Under the pieces are notes generated by a model. That model did no database searches and was not told the DNA's origin. It saw only the letters and a list, made by a program, of their open reading frames with translations. Positions 1 through 9,318 of a stretch of 31,432 bases of DNA are shown in pieces; position 1 is the stretch's first letter, and each line of letters starts with the position of its first letter. A program made the translations under genes and the position numbers. The stretch is from Liolophura sinensis. Lineage: Eukaryota; Mollusca; Polyplacophora; Chitonida; Chitonidae. The stretch is taken from contig NW_027018394.1 in assembly GCF_032854445.1 (NCBI RefSeq), positions 1-31,432 on the forward strand, in the 5' to 3' direction.

Positions 1-551
1 TTGAACACTGACCCACATCAATAAGGTGCCAAAAGATGCGCAATTGGGCCAGGCATCTCCAGCTGGTTGAAAAATTGCAAATTTCCTTGGTTTCCATGGA
101 GTAAGAGCCGTTGCTGGGCACGTGATCTTGATATCAATGATTATTCATTTGTGGCTACAGCCAAAAGTATTGGTCGGAGAGCAACGCGGTTTGCACCATT
201 CGATTTCTCGTCAAAAAATACGTCGGATTAGCCTCTTACCAGCAGCATTGGAACAGTTTTTTCACTTTTGGATTTTTGCCCGGTATTTTTTCTAATTGAA
301 ATCGGCTACATTAACTATGTACAATCGCGACTGGTCATTACTATATTCAACTTTTCATTATAAGTTATGTGCCCTTCGGTAGCCCAGACGACGTCAAATC
401 TTTGGGCCAAGCCCATTTAACTCACCCAGCAGTTGTCTTACTTCTAAGTCGAAGACAAACTCAATGTCTTTATCTACATGTAGAAAAACCACACATTTGT
501 ATATAAAAAAAAACACAAGGTACTTGATACAGTCCGCTGTAAAAAGTACAA
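1..551 (+). repeat. Monomer 1, type c
   Basis: gatatc, ttttttcac, gcccggtatt (private C), gtgccc, agcagttg. Extra G in gctggttg. Counterpart of unit 53. Confidence 0.93.
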
Positions 552-1084
552 TTGAACACTGACCCACATCAATAGGTGCCAAAAGATGCGCAATTGGGCC
601 AGGCATCTCCAGCTGTTGAAAAATTGCAAATTTCCTTGGTTTCCATGGAGTAAGAGCCGTTGCTGGGCACGTGATCTTGACATCAATGATTATTCATTTG
701 TGGCTACAGCCAAAAGTATTGGTCGGAGAGCAAAAATTTCTCGTCAAAAAATACGTCGGATTAGCCTCTTACCAGCAGCATTGGAACAGTTTTTCCACTT
801 TTGGATTTTTGCCTGGTATTTTTTCTAATTGAAATCGGCTACATTAACTATGTACAATCGCGACTGGTCATTACTATATTCAACTTTTTATTATAAGTTA
901 TGTGCCCTTCGGTAGCCCAGACGACGTCAAATCTTTGGGCCAAGCCCATTTAACTCACCCAGCAAATGTCTTACTTCTAAGTCGAAGACAATCTCCAATG
1001 TCTTTATCTACATGTAGAAAAACCACACCATTTGTATATAAAAAAAACACAAGGTACTAATACAGTCCGCTGTAAAAAGTACAA
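552..1084 (+). repeat. Monomer 2, type a, with complex indel
   Basis: 18 bp after gagagcaa replaced by AA at 734-735. ctttttattat, agcaaatg, acaatctc; gtactaatac lacks one T. Counterpart of unit 54. Confidence 0.93.
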
Positions 1085-1635
1085 TTGAACACTGACCCAC
1101 ATCAATAAGGTGCCAAAAGATGCGCAATTGGGCCAGGCATCTCCAGCTGTTGAAAAATTGCAAATTTCCTTGGTTTCCATGGAGTAAGAGCAGTTGCTGG
1201 GCACGTGATCTTGACATCAATGATTATTCATTTTGTGGCTACAGCCAAAAGTATTGGTCGGAGAGCAACGCGGTTTGCACCATTCGATTTCTCGTCAAAA
1301 AATACGTCGGATTAGCCTCTTACCAGCAGCATTGGAACAGTTTTTCCACTTTTGGATTTTTGCCTGGTCTTTTTGCGAATTAAAATCGGCTACATTAACT
1401 ATGTACAATCGCGAGTGGTCATTACTATATTCAACTTTTCATTATAAGTTATGTGCCCTTCGGTAGCCCAGACGACGTCAAATCTTTGGGCCAAGCCCAT
1501 TTAACTCACCCAGCAGTTGTCTTACTTCTAAGTCGAAGACAAACTCAATGTCTTTATCTACATGTAGAAAAACCACACCATTTGTATATAAAAAAAACAC
1601 AAGGTACTTGATACAGTCCGCTGTAAAAAGTACAA
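1085..1635 (+). repeat. Monomer 3, type b
   Basis: gagcagtt, gcgaattaaa, cgcgagtgg, agcagttg. Counterpart of unit 55. Confidence 0.93.
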
Positions 1636-2190
1636 TTGAACACTGACCCACATCAATAAGGTGCCAAAAGATGCGCAATTGGGCCAGGCATCTCCAGCTG
1701 TTGAAAAATTGCAAATTTCCTTGGTTTCCATGGAGTAAGAGCCGTTGCTGGGCACGTGATCTTGATATCAATGATTATTCATTTGTGGCTACAGCCAAAA
1801 GTATTGGTCGGAGAGCAACGCGGTTTGCACCATTCGATTTCTCGTCAAAAAATACGTCGGATTAGCCTCTTACCAGCAGCATTGGAACAGTTTTTTTCAC
1901 TTTTGGATTTTTGCCTGGTATTTTTTCTAATTGAAATCGGCTACATTAACTATGTACAATCGCGACTGGTCATTACTATATTCAACTTTTCATTATAAGT
2001 TATGTGGCCTTCGGTAGCCCAGACGACGTCAAATCTTTGGGCCAAGCCCATTTAACTCACCCAGCAGTTGTCCTTACTTCTAAGTCGAAGACAAACTCAA
2101 TGTTTTTATCTACATGTAGAAAAAACCACACCATTTGTATATAAAAAAAAAACACAAGGTACTTGATACAGTCCGCTGTAAAAAGTACAA
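1636..2190 (+). repeat. Monomer 4, type c
   Basis: gatatc, gtggcc, agcagttg, aatgttttt; several inserted bases. Counterpart of units 9 and 56. Confidence 0.93.
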
Positions 2191-2739
2191 TTGAACACTG
2201 ACCCACATCAATAAGGTGCCAAAAGATGCGCAATTGGGCCAGCATCTCCAGCTGTTGAAAAATTGCAAATTTCCTTGGTTTCCATGGAGTAAGAGCCGTT
2301 GCTGGGCACGTGATCTTGACATCAATGATTATTCATTTGTGGCTACAGCCAAAAGTATTGGTCGGAGAGCAACGCGGTTTGCACCATTCGATTTCTCGTC
2401 AAAAAATACGTCGGATTAGCCTCTTACCAGCAGCATTGGAACAGTTTTTCCACTTTTGGATTTTTTCCAGGTCTTTTTGCTAATTGAAGTCGGCTACATT
2501 AACTATGTACAATCGCGACTGGTCATTACTATATTCAACTTTTCACTATAAGTTATGTGCCCTTCGGTAGCCCAGACGACGTCAAATCTTTGGGCCAAGC
2601 CCATTTAACTCACCCAGCAGTTGTCTTACTTCTAAGTCGAAGACAATCTCAATGTCTTTATCTACATGTAGAAAAACCACACCATTTGTATATAAAAAAA
2701 ACACAAGGTACTTGATACAGTCCGCTGTAAAAAGTACAA
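2191..2739 (+). repeat. Monomer 5, type d
   Basis: aggtctttttgctaattg, gaagtcgg, ttcactat, agcagttg and acaatctc, the last two an unusual pair shared with unit 57. Confidence 0.93.
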
Positions 2740-3288
2740 TTGAACACTGACCACATCAATAAGGTGCCAAAAGATGCGCAATTGGGCCAGGCATCTCCAG
2801 CTGTTGAAAAATTGCAAATTTCCTTGGTTTCCATGGAGTAAGAGCCGTTGCTGGGCACGTGATCTTGACATCATGATTATTCATTTGTGGCTACAGCCAA
2901 AAGTATTGGTCGGAGAGCAACGCGGTTTGCACCATTCGATTTCTCGTCAAAAAATACGTCGGATTAGGCCTCTTACCAGCAGCATTGGAACAGTTTTTCC
3001 ACTTTTGGATTTTTGCCTGGTATTTTTTCTAATTGAAATCGGCTACATTAACTATGTACAATCGCGACTGGTCATTACTATATTCAACTTTTCATTATAA
3101 GTTATGTGCCCTTCGGTAGCCCAGACGACGTCAAATCTTTGGGCCAAGCCCATTTAACTCACCCAGCAAATGTCTTACTTCTAAGTCGAAGACAATCTCA
3201 ATGTCTTTATCTACATGTAGAAAAACCACACCATTTGTATATAAAAAAAACACAAGGTACTTAATACAGTCCGCTGTAAAAAGTACAA
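2740..3288 (+). repeat. Monomer 6, type a
   Basis: ggtattttttctaattg, agcaaatg, acaatctc, ttaatac. Extra a unit between HOR blocks. Confidence 0.93.
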
Positions 3289-3840
3289 TTGAACACTGAC
3301 CCACATCAATAAGGTGCCAAAAGATGCGCAATTGGGCCAGGCATCTCCAGCTGTTGAAAAATTGCAAATTTCCTTGGTTTCCATGGAGTAAGAGCCGTTG
3401 CTGGGCACGTGATCTTGACATCAATGATTATTCATTTGTGGCTACAGCCAAAAGTATTGGTCGGAGAGCAACGCGGTTTGCACCATTCGATTTCTCGTCA
3501 AAAAAATACGTCGGATTAGCCTCTTACCAGCAGCATTGGAACAGTTTTTCCACTTTTGGATTTTTGCCTGGTATTTTTTCTAATTGAAATCGGCTACATT
3601 AACTATGTACAATCGCGACTGGTCATACTATATTCAACTTTTCATTATAAGTTATGTGCCCTTCGGTAGCCCAGACGACGTCAAATCTTTGGGCCAAGCC
3701 CATTTAACTCACCCAGCAAATGTCTTACTTCTAAGTCGAAGACAATCTCAATGTCTTTATCTACATGTAAAAAAAAACCACACCATTTGTATATAAAAAA
3801 AACACAAGGTACTTAATACAGTCCGCTGTAAAAAGTACAA
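3289..3840 (+). repeat. Monomer 7, type a
   Basis: agcaaatg, acaatctc, ttaatac. The palindrome's right half is replaced by a nine-A run after catgt, as in unit 51. Confidence 0.93.
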
Positions 3841-4367
3841 TTGAACACTGACCCACATCAATAGGTGCCAAAGATGCGCAATTGGGCCAGGCATCTCAGC
3901 TGTTGAAAAATTGCAAATTTCCTTGGTTTCCATGGAGTAAGAGCAGTTGCTGGGCACGTGATCTTGACATCAATGATTATTCATTTGTGGCTACAGCCAA
4001 AAGTATTGGTCGGAGAGCAACGCGGTTTGCACCATTCGATTTCTCGTCAAAAAATACGTCGGATTAGCCTCTTACCAGCAGCATTGGAACAGTTTTTCCA
4101 CTTTTGGATTTTTGCCTGGTCTTTTTGCGAATTAAAATCGGCTACATTAACTATGTACAATCGCGACTGGTCATTACTATATATGTGCCCTTCGGTAGCC
4201 CAGACGACGTCAAATCTTTGGGCCAAGCCCATTTAACTCACCCAGCAGTTGTCTTACTTCTAAGTCGAAGACAAACTCAATGTCTTTATCTACATGTAGA
4301 AAAACCACACCATTTGTATATAAAAAAAACACAAGGTACTTGATACAGTCCGCTGTAAAAAGTACAA
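3841..4367 (+). repeat. Monomer 8, type b, with 20-bp deletion
   Basis: gagcagtt, gcgaattaaa, agcagttg. Twenty bases missing at 4182/4183 (actatat joins atgtgccc). gccaaagatg as in unit 52. Confidence 0.93.
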
Positions 4368-4917
4368 TTGAACACTGACCCACATCAATAAGGTGCCAAA
4401 AGATGCGCAATTGGGCCAGGCATCTCCAGCTGTTGAAAAATTGCAAATTTCCTTGGTTTCCATGGAGTAAGAGCCGTTGCTGGGCACGTGATCTTGATAT
4501 CAATGATTATTCATTTGTGGCTACAGCCAAAAGTATTGGTCGGAGAGCAACGCGGTTTGCACCATTCGATTTCTCGTCAAAAAATACGTCGGATTAGCCT
4601 CTTACCAGCAGCATTGGAACAGTTTTTTCACTTTTGGATTTTTGCCTGGTATTTTTTCTAATTGAAATCGGCTACATTAACTATGTACAATCGCGACTGG
4701 TCATTACTATATTCAACTTTTCATTATAAGTTATGTGGCCTTCGGTAGCCCAGACGACGTCAAATCTTTGGGCCAAGCCCATTTAACTCACCCAGCAGTT
4801 GTCTTACTTCTAAGTCGAAGACAAACTCAATGTTTTTATCTACATGTAGAAAAACCACACCATTTGTATATAAAAAAAACACAAGGTACTTGATACAGTC
4901 CGCTGTAAAAAGTACAA
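4368..4917 (+). repeat. Monomer 9, type c
   Basis: gatatc, ttttttcac, gtggcc, agcagttg, aatgttttt. Confidence 0.95.
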
Positions 4918-5008
4918 TTGAACACTGACCCACATCAATAAGGTGCCAAAAGATGCGCAATTGGGCCAGGCATCTCCAGCTGTTGAAAAATTGCAAATTT
5001 CCTTGGTT

Positions 5009-5016
5009 TCCATGGA
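5009..5016. other. 8-bp palindrome TCCATGGA
   Basis: Perfect 8-bp palindrome conserved in nearly all units. It lies 18 bp before the E-box palindrome CACGTG at 5035-5040. CACGTG is the core site of bHLH factors in general; unit 29 has lost it (catgtg). Occupancy is unknown. Confidence 0.5.
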
Positions 5017-5233
5017 GTAAGAGCCGTTGCTGGGCACGTGATCTTGACATCAATGATTATTCATTTGTGGCTACAGCCAAAAGTATTGGTCGGAGAGCAA
5101 CGCGGTTTGCACCATTCGATTTCTCGTCAAAAAATACGTCGGATTAGCCTCTTACCAGCAGCATTGGAACAGTTTTTCCACTTTTGGATTTTTTCCAGGT
5201 CTTTTTGCTAATTGAAGTCGGCTACATTAACTA

Positions 5234-5246
5234 TGTACAATCGCGA
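5234..5246. other. Adjacent palindromes TGTACA and TCGCGA
   Basis: Two 6-bp palindromes separated by one base, present in most units. Units 3 and 55 carry cgcgaGtgg just after TCGCGA, and unit 32 has gtaCcatcg. Could be a compact dyad binding site; no specific factor is recognised. Confidence 0.5.
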
Positions 5247-5318
5247 CTGGTCATTACTATATTCAACTTTTCACTATAAGTTATGTGCCCTTCGGTAGCC
5301 CAGACGACGTCAAATCTT

Positions 5319-5331
5319 TGGGCCAAGCCCA
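5319..5331. other. Short hairpin TGGGC-CAA-GCCCA
   Basis: Five-bp perfect stem with a CAA loop, found in nearly all units. It overlaps TTGGGCCAAGC (5318-5328), a near copy of TTGGGCCAGGC at 4961-4971 in the same unit. Confidence 0.5.
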
Positions 5332-5388
5332 TTTAACTCACCCAGCAGTTGTCTTACTTCTAAGTCGAAGACAAACTCAATGTCTTTA

Positions 5389-5400
5389 TCTACATGTAGA
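5389..5400. other. Perfect 12-bp palindrome TCTACATGTAGA (representative copy)
   Basis: The sequence is identical to its reverse complement over 12 bp and is present in almost every unit. It is broken in unit 7 and unit 51 (the right half becomes a nine-A run) and in unit 23 (ctatatgtag). It lies 35 bp before the hairpin. A protein-binding dyad or a cruciform-prone site is possible but not shown. Confidence 0.7.
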
Positions 5401-5416
5401 AAAACCACACCATTTG

Positions 5417-5429
5417 TATATAAAAAAAA
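5417..5429 (+). promoter_or_regulatory. TATATA plus A-tract, TATA-box-like (representative copy)
   Basis: TATAT is followed by eight A residues. The A-run varies: 9 in units 22 and 31, 7 in units 27 and 36, up to 10 in the indel-rich segments. It resembles a TATA box and could drive satellite transcription on the plus strand through the downstream hairpin. An A-tract may equally act as a nucleosome-positioning or bending element. No transcript evidence is available, so promoter activity is only a suggestion. Confidence 0.3.
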
Positions 5430-5435
5430 CACAAG

Positions 5436-5465
5436 GTACTTGATACAGTCCGCTGTAAAAAGTAC
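5436..5465 (+). other. Imperfect hairpin at the monomer end (representative copy)
   Basis: Two 13-nt arms, GTACTTGATACAG and CTGTAAAAAGTAC, flank a TCCG loop. Eleven of 13 positions pair, with a 2x2 internal mismatch (GA opposite AA). The element sits directly before the TTGAACACTG chosen as unit start and recurs in nearly every copy. In transcripts the loop would read UCCG, which fits the UNCG tetraloop pattern, though closed here by G-C rather than the preferred C-G. The S12 variant (agGaca) breaks one pair in units 19, 24, 28, 30, 35 and 49, so the stem is not strictly conserved. Function is unknown. Confidence 0.7.
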
Positions 5466-5467
5466 AA

Positions 5468-6017
5468 TTGAACACTGACCCACATCAATAAGGTGCCAAA
5501 AGATGCGCAATTGGGCCAGGCATCTCCAGCTGTTGAAAAATTGCAAATTTCCTTGGTTTCCATGGAGTAAGAGCCGTTGCTGGGCACGTGATCTTGACAT
5601 CAATGATTATTCATTTGTGGCTACAGCCAAAAGTATTGGTCGGAGAGCAACGCGGTTTGCACCATTCGATTTCTCGTCAAAAAATACGTCGGATTAGCCT
5701 CTTACCAGCAGCATTGGAACAGTTTTTCCACTTTTGGATTTTTGCCTGGTATTTTTTCTAATTGAAATCGGCTACATTAACTATGTACAATCGCGACTGG
5801 TCATTACTATATTCAACTTTTCATTATAAGTTATGTGCCCTTCGGTAGCCCAGACGACGTCAAATCTTTGGGCCAAGCCCATTTAACTCACCCAGCAAAT
5901 GTCTTACTTCTAAGTCGAAGACAATCTCAATGTCTTTATCTACATGTAGAAAAACCACACCATTTGTATATAAAAAAAACACAAGGTACTTAATACAGTC
6001 CGCTGTAAAAAGTACAA
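5468..6017 (+). repeat. Monomer 11, type a
   Basis: ggtattttttctaattg, agcaaatg, acaatctc, ttaatac; 550 bp. Reference a unit. Confidence 0.95.
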
Positions 6018-6567
6018 TTGAACACTGACCCACATCAATAAGGTGCCAAAAGATGCGCAATTGGGCCAGGCATCTCCAGCTGTTGAAAAATTGCAAATTT
6101 CCTTGGTTTCCATGGAGTAAGAGCAGTTGCTGGGCACGTGATCTTGACATCAATGATTATTCATTTGTGGCTACAGCCAAAAGTATTGGTCGGAGAGCAA
6201 CGCGGTTTGCACCATTCGATTTCTCGTCAAAAAATACGTCGGATTAGCCTCTTACCAGCAGCATTGGAACAGTTTTTCCACTTTTGGATTTTTGCCTGGT
6301 CTTTTTGCGAATTAAAATCGGCTACATTAACTATGTACAATCGCGACTGGTCATTACTATATTCAACTTTTCATTATAAGTTATGTGCCCTTCGGTAGCC
6401 CAGACGACGTCAAATCTTTGGGCCAAGCCCATTTAACTCACCCAGCAGTTGTCTTACTTCTAAGTCGAAGACAATCTCAATGTCTTTATCTACATGTAGA
6501 AAAACCACACCATTTGTATATAAAAAAAACACAAGGTACTTGATACAGTCCGCTGTAAAAAGTACAA
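6018..6567 (+). repeat. Monomer 12, type b
   Basis: gagcagtt, gcgaattaaa, agcagttg, acaatctc (other b units have acaaactc). Confidence 0.95.
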
Positions 6568-7117
6568 TTGAACACTGACCCACATCAATAAGGTGCCAAA
6601 AGATGCGCAATTGGGCCAGGCATCTCCAGCTGTTGAAAAATTGCAAATTTCCTTGGTTTCCATGGAGTAAGAGCCGTTGCTGGGCACGTGATCTTGATAT
6701 CAATGATTATTCATTTGTGGCTACAGCCAAAAGTATTGGTCGGAGAGCAACGCGGTTTGCACCATTCGATTTCTCGTCAAAAAATACGTCGGATTAGCCT
6801 CTTACCAGCAGCATTGGAACAGTTTTTTCACTTTTGGATTTTTGCCTGGTATTTTTTCTAATTGAAATCGGCTACATTAACTATGTACAATCGCGACTGG
6901 TCATTACTATATTCAACTTTTCATTATAAGTTATGTGCCCTTCGGTAGCCCAGACGACGTCAAATCTTTGGGCCAAGCCCATTTAACTCACCCAGCAGTT
7001 GTCTTACTTCTAAGTCGAAGACAAACTCAATGTCTTTATCTACATGTAGAAAAACCACACCATTTGTATATAAAAAAAACACAAGGTACTTGATACAGTC
7101 CGCTGTAAAAAGTACAA
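6568..7117 (+). repeat. Monomer 13, type c
   Basis: gatatc, ttttttcac, gtgccc, agcagttg, aatgtc. Confidence 0.95.
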
Positions 7118-7667
7118 TTGAACACTGACCCACATCAATAAGGTGCCAAAAGATGCGCAATTGGGCCAGGCATCTCCAGCTGTTGAAAAATTGCAAATTT
7201 CCTTGGTTTCCATGGAGTAAGAGCCGTTGCTGGGCACGTGATCTTGACATCAATGATTATTCATTTGTGGCTACAGCCAAAAGTATTGGTCGGAGAGCAA
7301 CGCGGTTTGCACCATTCGATTTCTCGTCAAAAAATACGTCGGATTAGCCTCTTACCAGCAGCATTGGAACAGTTTTTCCACTTTTGGATTTTTTCCAGGT
7401 CTTTTTGCTAATTGAAGTCGGCTACATTAACTATGTACAATCGCGACTGGTCATTACTATATTCAACTTTTCATTATAAGTTATGTGCCCTTCGGTAGCC
7501 CAGACGACGTCAAATCTTTGGGCCAAGCCCATTTAACTCACCCAGCAGTTGTCTTACTTCTAAGTCGACGACAAACTCAATGTCTTTATCTACATGTAGA
7601 AAAACCACACCATTTGTATATAAAAAAAACACAAGGTACTTGATACAGTCCGCTGTAAAAAGTACAA
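7118..7667 (+). repeat. Monomer 14, type d
   Basis: aggtctttttgctaattg, gaagtcgg; ttcattat instead of ttcactat; private gtcgacgac. Confidence 0.95.
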
Positions 7668-8218
7668 TTGAACACTGACCCACATCAATAAGGTGCCAAA
7701 AGATGCGCAATTGGGCCAGGCATCTCCAGCTGTTGAAAAATTGCAAATTTCCTTGGTTTCCATGGAGTAAGAGCCGTTGCTGGGCACGTGATCTTGACAT
7801 CAATGATTATTCATTTGTGGCTACAGCCAAAAGTATTGGTCGGAGAGCAACGCGGTTTGCACCATTCGATTTCTCGTCAAAAAATACGTCGGATTAGCCT
7901 CTTACCAGCAGCATTGGAACAGTTTTTCCCACTTTTGGATTTTTGCCTGGTATTTTTTCTAATTGAAATCGGCTACATTAACTATGTACAATCGCGACTG
8001 GTCATTACTATATTCAACTTTTCATTATAAGTTATGTGCCCTTCGGTAGCCCAGACGACGTCAAATCTTTGGGCCAAGCCCATTTAACTCACCCAGCAAA
8101 TGTCTTACTTCTAAGTCGAAGACAATCTCAATGTCTTTATCTACATGTAGAAAAACCACACCATTTGTATATAAAAAAAACACAAGGTACTTAATACAGT
8201 CCGCTGTAAAAAGTACAA
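7668..8218 (+). repeat. Monomer 15, type a
   Basis: agcaaatg, acaatctc, ttaatac; one extra C in tttttcccact, the only evident stray insertion in the clean segment. Confidence 0.95.
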
Positions 8219-8768
8219 TTGAACACTGACCCACATCAATAAGGTGCCAAAAGATGCGCAATTGGGCCAGGCATCTCCAGCTGTTGAAAAATTGCAAATT
8301 TCCTTGGTTTCCATGGAGTAAGAGCAGTTGCTGGGCACGTGATCTTGACATCAATGATTATTCATTTGTGGCTACAGCCAAAAGTATTGGTCGGAGAGCA
8401 ACGCGGTTTGCACCATTCGATTTCTCGTCAAAAAATACGTCGGATTAGCCTCTTACCAGCAGCATTGGAACAGTTTTTCCACTTTTGGATTTTTGCCTGG
8501 TCTTTTTGCGAATTAAAATCGGCTACATTAACTATGTACAATCGCGACTGGTCATTACTATATTCAACTTTTCATTATAAGTTATGTGCCCTTCGGTAGC
8601 CCAGACGACGTCAAATCTTTGGGCCAAGCCCATTTAACTCACCCAGCAGTTGTCTTACTTCTAAGTCGAAGACAAACTCAATGTCTTTATCTACATGTAG
8701 AAAAACCACACCATTTGTATATAAAAAAAACACAAGGTACTTGATACAGTCCGCTGTAAAAAGTACAA
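8219..8768 (+). repeat. Monomer 16, type b
   Basis: gagcagtt, gcgaattaaa, agcagttg, acaaactc. Followed by d, not c. Confidence 0.95.
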
Positions 8769-9318
8769 TTGAACACTGACCCACATCAATAAGGTGCCAA
8801 AAGATGCGCAATTGGGCCAGGCATCTCCAGCTGTTGAAAAATTGCAAATTTCCTTGGTTTCCATGGAGTAAGAGCCGTTGCTGGGCACGTGATCTTGACA
8901 TCAATGATTATTCATTTGTGGCTACAGCCAAAAGTATTGGTCGGAGAGCAACGCGGTTTGCACCATTCGATTTCTCGTCAAAAAATACGTCGGATTAGCC
9001 TCTTACCAGCAGCATTGGAACAGTTTTTCCACTTTTGGATTTTTTCCAGGTCTTTTTGCTAATTGAAGTCGGCTACATTAACTATGTACAATCGCGACTG
9101 GTCATTACTATATTCAACTTTTCACTATAAGTTATGTGCCCTTCGGTAGCCCAGACGACGTCAAATCTTTGGGCCAAGCCCATTTAACTCACCCAGCAGT
9201 TGTCTTACTTCTAAGTCGAAGACAAACTCAATGTCTTTATCTACATGTAGAAAAACCACACCATTTGTATATAAAAAAAACACAAGGTACTTGATACAGT
9301 CCGCTGTAAAAAGTACAA
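8769..9318 (+). repeat. Monomer 17, type d
   Basis: aggtctttttgctaattg, gaagtcgg, ttcactat, agcagttg. Confidence 0.95.

Larger units (their letters stand above)
552..2739 (+). repeat. HOR block a-b-c-d, copy I (units 2-5)
   Basis: Complete four-unit block. Private marks: an 18-bp stretch replaced by 2 bp in unit 2, cgcgaGtgg in unit 3, aatgTtttt and gtggcc in unit 4, acaaTctc in the d unit 5. The same marks return in units 54-57. Confidence 0.9.
1..4183. other. Indel-rich segment (left)
   Basis: Units 1-8 carry frequent single-base gains and losses, such as gctgGttg in unit 1, aataggtgcc in unit 2 and ctgaccaca in unit 6, many in homopolymers. This looks like residual long-read error more than mutation. 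Confidence 0.65.
3289..5467 (+). repeat. HOR block a-b-c-d, copy II (units 7-10)
   Basis: Complete four-unit block, short by about 20 bp because of a deletion in unit 8. Unit 9 shares gtggcc and aatgTtttt with unit 4. Confidence 0.9.
4918..5467 (+). repeat. Reference monomer (unit 10, type d) with the marker sites used for typing
   Basis: This indel-free 550-bp copy is used as a ruler. Diagnostic sites: S1 at 4975 (gcatcTcc or gcatcCcc); S2 at 5025 (gagcCgtt or gagcAgtt); S3 at 5048 (gaCatc or gaTatc, the latter an EcoRV site); S4 at 5171-5220, a T-rich tract with the strongest differences between types; S5 at 5274 (ttcaCtat or ttcaTtat); S6 at 5288 (gtgCcc or gtgGcc); S7 at 5348-5349 (agcaGTtg or agcaAAtg); S8 at 5375 (acaaActc or acaaTctc); S9 at 5381 (aaTgtc or aaAgtc); S10 at 5422-5429, an A-run of 7-10; S11 at 5442 (ttGata or ttAata); S12 at 5463 (agTaca or agGaca). 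Base composition over 4921-5460, counted by hand, is 223 G+C in 540. This is also the d unit of HOR block 7-10. Confidence 0.95.
5468..7667 (+). repeat. HOR block a-b-c-d, copy III (units 11-14), indel-free
   Basis: Exactly 2200 bp, four 550-bp units. This is the best reference copy of the four-unit HOR. Confidence 0.92.
7668..9318 (+). repeat. HOR block a-b-d (units 15-17), c unit missing
   Basis: Three units; the b unit passes straight to d. No gatatc unit is present between 8219 and 9318. Confidence 0.85.

Noticed and set aside
5180-5200. Sm-site-like ggatttttg followed by cctggtatt, recalling pieces of U2 snRNA
   Set aside because: Only short matches; no 5' U2 domain, no branch-point recognition region and no supporting stems. 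Type d units lack the motif.
5460-5480. Minus-strand gttcaattg as a tRNA B-box
   Set aside because: The final C of the B-box is missing and there is no A-box or cloverleaf at the right distance.
5310-5603. A 97-codon minus-strand reading frame, with a 64-codon plus-strand frame opposite, repeated in many units
   Set aside because: The frames cross the unit boundary, overlap each other on opposite strands, are broken by ordinary substitutions or by A-run length in many clean units, and show no recognisable domain. They recur only because the DNA recurs.
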